Shown piece by piece: positions 36,201 through 46,739 of a stretch of 64,000 nt of DNA. A model generated the notes under the pieces. It did no database searches, was not told where the DNA came from, and worked only from the letters and a program-made list of their open reading frames with translations. The stretch comes from Mytilus galloprovincialis (Eukaryota > Mollusca > Bivalvia > Mytilida > Mytilidae), in contig NC_134845.1 of assembly GCF_965363235.1 (NCBI RefSeq), positions 10,168,101-10,232,100 on the forward strand, in the 5' to 3' direction. Both the position numbers and the translations under genes were made by a program. The stretch's first letter is position 1; each line of letters opens with the position of its first letter.

Positions 36201-39200
36201 ATCTTTTCCCAATTAAGGATTCATGTCCCTCATTGGAATTTGGGATTTTGAATCTTGCCGTTATATCAACTCTCCAACGTTTCGCCAAAGTTTTTTTTTA
36301 TTACGTTGATTTCTAGCATCTCTGAAGTTTAATTTAAATTTAACATTTAAATATCGCGAAATGTATATATTGGTAAAATAAAATCTGTCCAGTTTAATGT
36401 CATTGATGAAGAAGATTACAATCTATTGGAATTAAGTACAGATGTAGGTAGACTATCTAAGCACATTTATGTTTATGAATTTGAGAAAAGCAATAAGGCT
36501 ATGCTTGTCATGTTAGTCATGTAGGTGTCTTTGCGGTATAGTTTTAGGCTGATTAATAAGTTTCATCAACGCAATTCGGACTCCAATGTGTAGCCGCAAT
36601 CATATGCAAACAACATCTCCATATTTGTGTATAAGCTGTCCAACTCAGTGATCTTTTTTTCTTTACTCGTCCTGTGCTTATTTTATCATTTAAAATAAGT
36701 CAGACTTTACAGAAAGAATTTATTAAATTAACCAGAGACGATTGAGCAGCAGTGAATAACAAATGTATACGATACTATGCATCTGAATATCGCGACAAAG
36801 ATATGAGGATCGTTCCATTGTAATATGAGAATAATCCCTTTAGGTTTGTTTTAACTGATTGTGAACAGATACATATTATGCAGAAATATGAATATGTGGT
36901 TTGAGTGCCAATGAGACAACTCTCCATCTTAATCACAATGTGTAAAGAGAAAACAATTATGTTTTTAATTCTATTTTTTTTGTATTTGAACTATACCTTT
37001 GCCATTGAAAACGTACTCTTTTACATTGTATCTGTACAAAATTTCGTTGCACATATCACATGCACTCACTACCGAATTTTTTGTAGACGAAACGCGCGTC
37101 AGGCGTATATACTAAATTTAGTCCTGGTATCTATGATGAGTTTGTTTACAACCACTAAGTCGATGCCACTGCTGGTGGAGATTTATTTCCCCGAGGGTAT
37201 CACAAGCCCAGTAGTCAGCACTTTTTGTGCTGACATGAATTGTCATCGATATAGTTATATTTATAAATTTACTGTTAACAATTTTTTGATTTTTTAAAAA
37301 TACTAAGGCTTTTCTACCTCAGGCATAGATTACCTTAGCTGTATTTGGCAAAACTTTTAGGAATTTTGGTCCTGAATGCTCTTCAACTTAATACTTTATT
37401 TGTCCTTTTTAACTTTTTTGTATTCGAGCGTCACTGATGAGTCTTTTGTAGACGAAACGCGCGTCTGGCGTATATACTAAATTTAGTCCTGGTATCTATG
37501 ATGAGTTTATTTATATGGAGGTTCGTGCTATTCATTGCATTTTCTGTTGTTTGTATTCTTTGTTTCCTTTTAATTGTTTATCACGCTTTGTGATCTTTTG
37601 TGTATATTTTATTTTAAACTTGTATTCCTTCAAAGATGAAACAATACTTTTAATTATTTTCATAGTAATGTTTATGGGAGTATCACAAATAACTGCACGA
37701 ATCGTAAGTTGTTATACATACATTATTTTTATATATGATATCAAAAACCTAATTGTTTCCACAGTATGCTTTGTTTGTTCAAAAGATATTTTAATGTGTT
37801 GTCTAATGCTTTGATGTGCGAATGACTCCGGATGACATCTGAGGTTGTCGCTATTTTATTGTGCGTGTTCTTGAGAATTTGTTTACCTTGATTCAGCATC
37901 ACATACATATAGCTATCGACAATAAATAAAAGGCAATTGTAGTTTAACCCTTTTATAAAACGATTAAGTGAAAACAAATCGGAGTCACAAACCAAGTCCG
38001 AGGGAAACAGCAGTACAACAGATAAAGAGAGCTGCAACTATAGACAATTCCAACATACATAAAAATATATATAATAATCTACTGTCTGCATGTACTTGTA
38101 GTGTATCATTGTATCGTGGATTATTACATCTGCCTTGCAACCAAACGTGTGATGTACTGTTGTAATTTGCTGTTTACATAAGAGAACCGAGACGAAAGAT
38201 ACGTTTGAATAAAAACGTCCTGTAAAACATCCTCATAATCTTGTACTGATTCATACCATATTCATACAACACTAGTAATGATAAAACTGTATTACTTCTT
38301 GTTTAGTCAAATTAGAACTATATAAAGAAATTGAAGGAATAATGATGTATTACAAATGAAATCTGTGTTTATTCTGTTCACTATGTTTTTATTTTATATG
38401 TTATGGTTTTATAGAAACAAGAATGATATCTGAACGCCACGACATCAGCAGATACATGCTCTACGGTAAGAATGATGCCTAAATATTTTTGAAAACAAAT
38501 TGATATAGGAAAGAATTTTAACATTATTTATTGTCTAAAATACTTAAGGTCTAGATGAAGGTGACATAAGTTCAAATCTAGCTGGTCGATTATGGAAGAA
38601 AAAAGAAACAAACAAACAAAAACCCAGGAAATCGCATGAAATACAAAATTATACATGTTATATAGTCCGGGTGCGTCGATTTTTAGATACAAGACCGGAA
38701 AAATATGTCACAAGTCAGTTGACACATCGTATTGGTGAAACAATTCGTTTTTAATGTCAATTTCGTTCATTCGATCCTTCTTTCTAACTGTCATATTCCT
38801 GACTTGTTACAGGCATTTCCGTATGCAGAAAAGGGTCGTTTTTACCTGGTTTTATAGCTAGCTCAACCTGTCACTTATATGACAATCGCTTAACATAATC
38901 AAGAGATGTGGTCAGAGTGTCAATGAGACAACTCTCGACAAGAAACCAAATGACACCGAAATTAACAACTTTAGGTCACAGTAGAGCCTTCAACAATCAG
39001 CAAATCCCATACCGTATAGCCAGAAGTCCATTCTTTTGACAACAATATATGAACAAAACAGACAGAAGAGGTAAAAAAGTCGAAATAGGGGTACATCAGT
39101 CAACATTGTTTTATAATCTGAACCACTATAAAAACAACGAATATGTCAACTTAGAAAAAACAAAATGGCATATTGACATTGAACATCGGCACACATGAAA

Positions 39201-42200
39201 GACGGGAATACACAAAATTACCACAACAACAAATTGGCGGAACACATAAGTATCGAGTCACGTGAAAGGCTATAACCAAACATGGACTAACCAGTAAATG
39301 ATTATCATTTACAAAGACAAATAAAAGAGCACTGGAACACGTTATGAAGATGATACCATCAGTATCAGTACATAAAATCTATACTCAAAGAACATCATGT
39401 ATGACTTTTGAAGTTGAAGCGGAATATTTATTAACAAGGTACTGGTGTCGTCCGATGAACTTCTTGAGAAAAGGACTAGACGTTCTTTGACATAACTTTG
39501 GTTTATCAACTTTCTACGATATAACAATTTATCATATGTTTAGTAGTAAATACAGTAGTTTTGAATATTTGATAAATAGCCTGCTGTTTAATCCATATTG
39601 CACAACTTTGATGCGCACCCTTTATCGCATACCCTTTATCACACCTTTAACCTTTATCATACCCCTACTTTTTTTTACATAGTCAATTTACATAGACGCA
39701 ATTTCTTGAATGACGTCATTGTTTGGTGTGTACATGTGATGTCCCGAACGTCAAGTTTTCATATTTTTTGGTACACTAAATGCAACTATAAAAAATACAA
39801 AACACACACAAAAAATACAATAATAAACAAAATATTTTAAAACAACAGCACGCAAATTGTAAGGTAACCCAGGTGCTTTGGATAAGTAATTGAGCAGTTC
39901 TTTGAAGGCTTTTTAAACAAGACAAAAGAAGATCTGAAAGTAACCCAGTGAACAGATCATATGCTATAACTCTCCTGTTGAAATATATGATAAAGCGTAA
40001 AAAACATGGCAAAATCCGTATCACATGCCGTATCACCCTCGACCAATATCATCCCTCGGCCCTAAAGGCCCTTGGGCTGATATTGGTGTCTCGGGATGAT
40101 ACGACATATGATACGGATTTTGCCATGTATTATTCTTTATATATCTTAGACTGGAGTTATAATGTATTTTCAATGTTTCTTTTCCTTTAACTTAACAACG
40201 TTTTGTTTGCATTCATCAAGAATAAACAACTCGGTAGAAAAGCATGATAATCAGAAATATCTTGCAATCTTATGTTGATTAAAATTTCTTTCATTTGATA
40301 ATGTCAACTTCTGTGTACATGTATCTTATTTTAGAATGATGGAAGAAATACCATAATTTGAGCTGTCCCTCCGTCTTCAATTTAATTGTAATGAAATATA
40401 CTAATTAATTAATAATTACTGTATGCAACCAATATATTAACTTTTCAAATGATCATTTAATTGTCTACTGATAATCTTTTGTTGTTTAGTGATTCAAGGT
40501 CTTCTTTGAATTGATTGGTGTTTTATTTTTACAGATTTGTGCTTTATAGTGATTGCATTTTTACTTATGCTAGTATACTACCCAAAGAAACCGGACCTCC
40601 CACCGACGGTATCGGCTTCAGTGGCACGGTTAGATTTTCGTTCTGGTATAAAAGATCTGATAAGGTTTGTCAACAAAAGTATCGCTTAGTTGAAACATAT
40701 TATTAGCAACACATTTGTTTTTATTGTGTTCAACACACAACTCAAAAATAAGAGATGACCTCAAAACTTATGAAGTAAAAAATCCATAAGATAGAAAAAT
40801 ACAGTATATGAAGGGCACTAAAAGCAATGGGAATGTAAATTGTATATACTCGAAAGACGATACTCTTTTAGCTTTCTTTCTATATGCCATTTGTTTTGCA
40901 AATTCGAGTAAACAGTTATTTAGGGGAATATGATACAGTTACAGGGGAGGTAATGACTTTGCTAAAGTAAATTGTTATTTTCGCGATGTCAAACGGTGAC
41001 TTATCGGGAAAAGATGCAGCTTTCGGCTAATTTTTAGCATTCAAACTGATTTAACTTGAAAACGAGTTCATGGACCCCCCTTTTTTAAAATGACATTTGG
41101 TTTGATTACGTAAGAAGATTATGTGTACCAATTTTCATGAAAACGTAAATAGTGCAATTTTTTTAAAAAAATTTGATAAATATACAGCCAAAAATTTACA
41201 AATTTATGCAATATTTATATAACACACAAATTACAAATAATTCAACAAAAATCAGATTGTGTTTGTCTTTTAAAACAAAAAAGTTATATATTTCTATCGA
41301 AAGGAAAAATATGTCCACAAATCCGTATTTTGAGGAAATATCTGAAATTTGAACCTCAATTTACTCAAAAAGTAGCACATTTTTTTATAACATATTTGAT
41401 TTGATCAGGTTTAAAATAGCCTATATGCAAATGTTCATCAACTTGTAAATACAGGATCAAAACTGTATCGTATGCCCTTAACGTGTGGTAAATGCAGATA
41501 TTCAGCTTGGATTAAATATCCTGTTATCTTAAAACTAACTACACACCAAAATCTACTAACCATTAAATGTTTATAAAAACAATTGGTAAAAATCATCTTT
41601 CAAGGTCGATAACTGTTATAAGTGATCAATGTTTATACTGTAGAAATGTAAAGTTTTGGTTGATCTGCCTGACGTTTGGTGTTTCTCAAGGTGTATTCAG
41701 TAGCTGGCAAGGAGTTTTAGATGTTAATTTGAAGCCTCATAATATTTCCCAGGTAGTTATGTACTATAATGGTCCGAGACCACAATTGTCGACCCTTGAT
41801 TTTCGTTGTCCAACGAATATAGTCCCTTGTGTGGACAGTGTGTTACTTGCCAATTTTTCTTATACACCTTCCAAATTTATTTCTTCATGTTTTATGCCTC
41901 TAATTGCAAGTAAGGGGTGAAATTACACTGTCAAAAAATTTGGGTTTAGAATTTTAAAGTAAAGTAGTGATTTGGTCCAGCTGCAAAAGGTTTAAAGATT
42001 TCAAGACCCCTTAAACATAAAATTGTCCATATTTTGCGTTAGAGCTGATAAAGTTTTCTATAATTTTGTCATAAATTGTCTAAAAAGTAGTACAACGCAC
42101 TGTAAAAATTTAATTGAGCAAGCGCAGGTGGGATTTTTTTAATTTTCATTTATTGTCAAGAAATGCACTACGAAATAGTTGTGGTATGGGACCTAATGAT

Positions 42201-45200
42201 AAATATATCCCTTTGTTTACTTTGTCCGACCGAAACACTTTTAAAAAATTTGAATTACAAGTCATGAACGCTCACACCTACCTTAATATTGAATGTACAA
42301 AATGTTCAAAACGCTAGGAACTATATGAACTATACAATGATACATGATAAAGTGAATATTCAATACATGCACTAATATATCAATAATATAGAAGGCAGTT
42401 ATAAGTAATAATATGGTTGATAAACACTTTTTTCTGATTCAACCAATTGCTTTGTATATGTAATGAAAAGAGAAGATTCTTTCTTAAAAAGATTTGTTTG
42501 CAAGTTCTAACCTAAAATGACCCTACCTTTTGCAGAATGAAGCCGGGTGGCTTGGCTTTTACTCATTGATTGCTGGATGTTTTGCATCCCTTGTTTTCGC
42601 CAAGTAAGTGTTTATTTACTCTGTAAGAAATATTATAGAATTTGAATATGAATGTGCAAGTTTAGTAACTTTCGTCTATCACATTGTTAAATGTTTGCCA
42701 ATATGATATAAACGTAGAAAACAAAATAATGGTCACAGACCAACGAATCGTAAAGTAAATGGAATGTCATAAACATGAAAATAGATAGAGTATGATTGCC
42801 AAGCGAATACTATCTATAGACTACAGGGGGAAGATATGAACACTGGTTATAATAGGGCATCGTACGACATTCAATAATTTAGCAAACAAAATGGTGTATA
42901 GTAAGAGGTATAATGCCATCATAAGGTATGACAACATGTGAAGTAATTGAAAAGAAAAACTGACAATCTATACTTTGAAAAAAAAAACAAATATGACATT
43001 GTATTATAGTTTCTTCGATAAGGAAAAGCACTTATAGAATGCGGTGGGGTTTGTAAGGGTTCAATCCCTTCCTTATCTGGGGCAGTGGTGTAACAACAAA
43101 ACGTACGAGCACACTGTTAAAATAAGTTTGACAGGTTTGACTCATTATATCGGTATATGACACAATTTCAAATGATACAAAGACGTAAGACAAAGTACTG
43201 AGCTAGTAACACTTGGTATAACTGAACACTAGTTCAATGTCTAATTTCAACGAATCTATAATCATGGTCTCATGAATTATAGTGTCAATAATAAAAATTT
43301 CAACGATTTCAGTGGTCAAAAGCATTAAAATTTCAAGCACGTTACTTTCCCTTTTGAGATTTTTATTAACATGTTTTCAATAAAGTTTTAAAATCTGTTT
43401 CAGATTTTCAGATGTATATGCACGGCATATGAGATTATTTTTGTTATTCCTGTACATATGTGCTTCCGGATGTTTTGTATGGTTTATATTTCTCGTTGAA
43501 GGTGTTATTCAGAGTTCTACAAGTAAGTCTCCGTTATGTATAAATTAAGGTATTTACGGCATTGCTTTCAGATTCGAGATGTTCCATGCGAGATTTGGCC
43601 AGAATCACGTCTCATTGGCTGCAACAGCTCGCCGATTGATTATCATTGTTTATTAAAAGTGAGGTAACTTATATATTAGGTTCATTACGATCGGAATCAA
43701 TCTATCTTCTCATATTGTCTGACATGTGTGTAACGAGTTAAAGATGTACAATTCTAAAAGCTACCTGAATCAATGCAAGTATGATTATTGATTTGGTTGT
43801 AATTTAACTAGAAAATGAGACCTTTCGACTAATTGAAGTTGTAACTAGATTTTTTGTGCACTACCTTTGAAATACCACCAACACGCAGCTTAGATTTACT
43901 GACTGATTGATTAATTGTTGGATTCAAATGCACCTGTCAGTACTTGTGGCTATGTCGTGGCGGTGGAGGAAGCCAGAGTGCCCAAACATTATAATTCTAT
44001 CTTAAGTTACTCTATTTTCTAAATAGAGGTAACAGTAGTGTACCCTGTTCAAAAGTCATGAATTAATTGAGAGAAAACAAACCCGGTTTACAAGTCAAAA
44101 CCGAGGGAACCACATCAACTATAAGACGAAAACAAAGGAACAACAGGGACACTAAAGTGAAACAAAAACAACATACATGTACACGAACTATTCATAACAG
44201 CTGCCACATTCTGACTTGGTGCAGGACCAGTGAGCAAAGGAAGTCAATTGAGATTTGAGTCGAACACACGTGCACAAACAGGCTTCGGTATCCATTGAGG
44301 TAACATAATTTGCAACTAAAGGGATTAGATCAATATCTAACCTAGGTCAGTCATATCTTTCAGGCAATGTTCATTGTCGGCATGTAATGTATTTTGACCC
44401 CGTGGTCAGAAAAGTAAAAAAACCGCAGTGACTACTATTTTTAGTAAACTTATGACATAATATTCATCTTGTATTTTAATTGTAAATGTTTCGGAAGACA
44501 GGTTTTTAGGAACATTTCTACATTTCTTGGTAAGATTACATTGGTCATAAAATTAATATCTTATAATATAATTTATTTTGGAGTAAAGATGACATTATTG
44601 TTATCAAAACGGGTGGCTTGGTCGGTAATAAAAAATGTTCAAACTGTATCAATACTTTATCAGATAAAACAAATATAATAGTGCATTGAGCACAACATTC
44701 TATATATCATATCTATTCATACTTGTATATGTTGCATAATCCTAAAACAGTGTTTAATTAATATTTATTTAGAGTTATATTCATTTGACCGGCATAATTG
44801 CAGTTGAACCGACTACGAACATAGAACCGTCAATTGTTTGTTCCCACTTAAAAACATATGATATCTTAATCCCTCATTATTCACAATCACTTTTATTGAA
44901 TAGTTGTATAGTTAATTTATGTATGACCAAACATGATCGACATGAAAACAATCCACCAAATGTTACCATTGCATTATCTTATAATTCAAAAAATTCTTGT
45001 CCTTGATTTTTTTGTTCTTAATCTTTTCAAAATTTACTTGTAAAAAAAGAATTAAGTTGAATACGGATATTATTGTTTTTCATAGTTATGTTATACACAT
45101 CAATTATAATGGGGACAATGTTCCTGACGTCAACAATGCCACTATTCTTTGAAATGGCGTGTGAAGCAGCTTATCCAGTTCCCGAGGGCATCACTAATCT

Positions 45201-46110
45201 TGTGTTGACACTTAGCAGCAATATTGGTGGACTTATATTCCTTGTCATACAAATGATACCAAATATAGGTAATATATGTACACATGCATTACATATTATC
45301 ACACACACACTTTTAATATTTACTCAAATTGACCTTCGAAATTTTAGGTCCACAGTGCACCTCAACTTCGTATTTAATTATGCCTTTTAACTTCGATTTG
45401 ATTAGAGCTTCAATGAGCAACATTTCTGTAGACAAAATACGGGTCTGGCGTACAGAACTTTTGGGCAAGTATCTATGATGAGTTTATTTATAATAAGAAT
45501 TGCTATGGTTTTTTTTTATTTATTATATAATTACCGTCGTTGTGCACAACATTGAAAATAATGTCATAACTAGGGACATCATTAATAAAGATTAGAACCA
45601 GATAAGATGAAATAAAATGAAGTAAATAAAGATTAAAAACAAACGTTTACTCCATTCTGAAAATCATTATGATTCTATAAATGTAAGTCATCTATACAAA
45701 TCGCTCACTTCCCCAAAAGAAATTGTCATATTGTAACGTGTAGCTTATCTATTAAAATCCAGAAACATGACAATATTATTTATTAAATGACTTAAAGTAT
45801 TGTAAGCCATTGAAACAAAAGACTTACAAATATACTATGTTGTAAAAGAAACCAAATGATCGTTCATGGCGACAACGTCGTAGGCCTGATGGACAGGAAA
45901 TTATTATATGTCAACGTAATAATCAAATTAGATTAAAGTGTTAATATCCGAGGATTTATTTTAAAGACGAATATGTGTTATATTATTCCAGGTACAAACT
46001 GGGCCTCTTGGTGTATGCTGGGTGGTATAGTATCATGTATACCCGTGTTGGCCTTGCTAAAAGAACGTTACAATCGCCTGGATGTCGACGACACTGAAAA
46101 AGATAGTTGA
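33285..46110 (+). CDS. SLC49A4 (DIRC2)-like lysosomal MFS transporter, copy 3
   Basis: Twelve exons: 33285 (or 33312)-33663, 34268-34358, 35257-35420, 35810-35873, 37666-37703, 38415-38465, 40535-40664, 41644-41752, 42536-42603, 43404-43522, 45086-45268, 45992-46110. Intron positions and phases are those of copies 1 and 2, all GT-AG. The first ATG (33285) gives 504 residues. The ATG at 33312 gives 495, has the better context (A at -3, G at +4), and places the dileucine signal at E4-KQS-L8L9 exactly as in the other copies, so I prefer it. Family marks are VYKRRW (49-54), GPISATTEDAFGW, motif A D115-TKG-IR, GQLLNGLAGP, PANERTTATA, NEAGWLGFYS, FEMACEAAYPVPEGITN and KERYNRLD. The lumenal loop has sequons at N216, N221, N233 and N236. 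Nearest relative is copy 2. Introns host several inverted-repeat transposons but no splice site is broken. Substrate unknown. Confidence 0.88.
33985..34030 (+). repeat. Family C fragment in intron 1 of copy 3
   Basis: GATCTGGTATGAAGGCAAAT, CAGACAACCTTCCACAAGAG and ACCAAATGACACC match the head of family C as seen at 62655-62825. Confidence 0.55.
34440..34655 (-). mobile_element. Retroelement 3' tail fossil in intron 2 of copy 3
   Basis: Minus-strand tail of the reverse-transcriptase family: AGCAACACGAACCCCACTAA, GGTAAGTAGATTCTACTCC and CATGTGACATCCGTCGTG. A diverged noncoding fragment. Confidence 0.7.
37080..37510 (+). repeat. Family A repeat, about 1.2 units, in intron 4 of copy 3
   Basis: GTAGACGAAACGCGCGTC occurs at 37084 and 37448 (364 bp apart) with the GTCGATGCCACTGCTGGTGG module between. 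It lies in the same intron (4) as the family A array of copy 1, but intron 4 of copy 2 is only 565 bp and lacks it. Confidence 0.8.
38770..39260 (+). repeat. Composite dispersed repeat in intron 6 of copy 3
   Basis: Starts AACTGTCATATTCCTGACTT, then GGTTTTATAGCTAGCTCAAC. It runs into a family C segment (TCAATGAGACAACTCTCGAC, AGGTCACAGTAGAGCCTTCA) and continues with CGAAATAGGGGTACATCAGT. The junction of family C with these flanks suggests C is part of a larger element. No protein is visible. Confidence 0.55.
40004..40128. repeat. 125-bp foldback (long hairpin) in intron 6 of copy 3
   Basis: Left arm ACATGGCAAAATCCGTATCA pairs with TGATACGGATTTTGCCATGT at the right end. Further in, CGTATCACCC pairs with the GGGATGATACG region and GACCAATATCA with TGATATTGGTG. 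The centre is CTCGGCCCTAAAGGCCCTTG. Weaker pairing continues outward (ATAAAG with CTTTAT). This is a foldback or MITE-like element with no open frame. Confidence 0.85.
40923..41477. mobile_element. Harbinger-like MITE in intron 7 of copy 3
   Basis: Left end GGGGAATATGATACAGTT and right end AACTGTATCGTATGCCC form terminal inverted repeats of about 17 bp with a few mismatches. TTA flanks both sides (40920-40922 and 41478-41480). The 555-bp interior is AT-rich and noncoding. TTA duplication with GGG ends fits PIF/Harbinger, as for the element at 19975. Confidence 0.7.
41771..42193. mobile_element. Possible inverted-repeat element in intron 8 of copy 3
   Basis: Left GGTCCGAGACCACAATTG and right ATAGTTGTGGTATGGGACC pair imperfectly as ends. 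TAAT occurs directly outside both (41767-41770 and 42194-42197). The 423-bp interior is noncoding. It starts 18 bp after the exon 8 donor. The superfamily is not assignable. Confidence 0.5.
44025..44205 (+). repeat. Dispersed repeat family B in intron 10 of copy 3
   Basis: GAGGTAACAGTAGTGTACCC, GAGGGAACCACATCAACTAT and GGAACAACAGGGACACTAAA match the copy at 29921-30045, which is in the same-numbered intron of copy 2. Confidence 0.6.
45330..45490 (+). repeat. Decayed family A module in intron 11 of copy 3
   Basis: Contains ACCTCAACTTCGTATTTAAT, CTGTAGACAAAATACGGGTC, TGGCGTACAG and TATCTATGATGAGTTTATTT, a diverged single module of family A. Confidence 0.6.
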
Positions 46111-46387
46111 ACAATAATTTTGCAGCAGATATCTTCTAGTTGTCTCTCTTTGGTTGTTGTATGAATGTTAAAAATTTACAATATTTGGATTTAGGGAAAA
46201 TGCTTTAATGTTTATGAACAAAACGCAAATCAAGTATTGTCTAAACTCAGCAATATAATTGAATCATAATCCAAACTTTCCTTACAAAGCTATAGGCTAT
46301 TTTTATGTGTTTCCTGAGACTTTTTAATCTTCATTGTCACATTTCTGGTCGTGAACCTGAAGACAATATTTGAGAAACATTCATGTT

Positions 46388-46731
46388 GAGGAGAAATCAT
46401 TGAAAATGACCACTAATCCTTATACTTAATTTCAATGAGGAGAAATCATTGAAAATGACCACTCATCGTTATACTTAATTTCAATGAGGAGAAATCATTG
46501 AAAATGACCACTCATCGTTATACTTAATTTCAATGAGGAGAAATCATTGAAAATGACCACTCATCGTTATACTTAATTTCAATGAGGAGAAATCATTGAA
46601 AATGACCACTAATCGTTATACTTAATTTCAATGAGGAGAAATCATTGAAAATGACCACTCATCGTTATACTTAATTTCAATGAGGAGAAATCATTGAAAA
46701 TGACCACCATCGTTATACTTAATTTCAATGA
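46388..46731. repeat. 49-bp minisatellite, seven units, downstream of copy 3
   Basis: GAGGAGAAATCATTG recurs every 49 bp from 46388 to 46682. Units are nearly identical, and the last is shorter by one or two bases. Each full unit contains TTTCAATG, nine bases, then CATTGAAA, a perfect 8-bp inverted repeat. It begins about 280 bases after the copy 3 stop codon, possibly within or just past the 3' untranslated region. Confidence 0.9.
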
Positions 46732-46739
46732 AAGACATA

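Noticed and set aside
9085-37510. Family A in intron 4 of copies 1 and 3 as proof of shared ancestry of these introns
   Set aside because: Copy 2, the closer relative of copy 3, lacks it, the distances to exon 5 differ greatly, and family A is scattered elsewhere. Independent insertion is simpler.
37515-37814. 99-residue hydrophobic frame in copy 3 intron 4
   Set aside because: It overlaps the 38-bp exon 5 in a different frame, has no family resemblance, and is mostly AT-rich intron.
41567-41920. 117-residue frame as a separate gene
   Set aside because: It is exon 8 of transporter copy 3 (41644-41752) read through both flanking introns. The phase 2 acceptor and GT donor fit the paralogues exactly.
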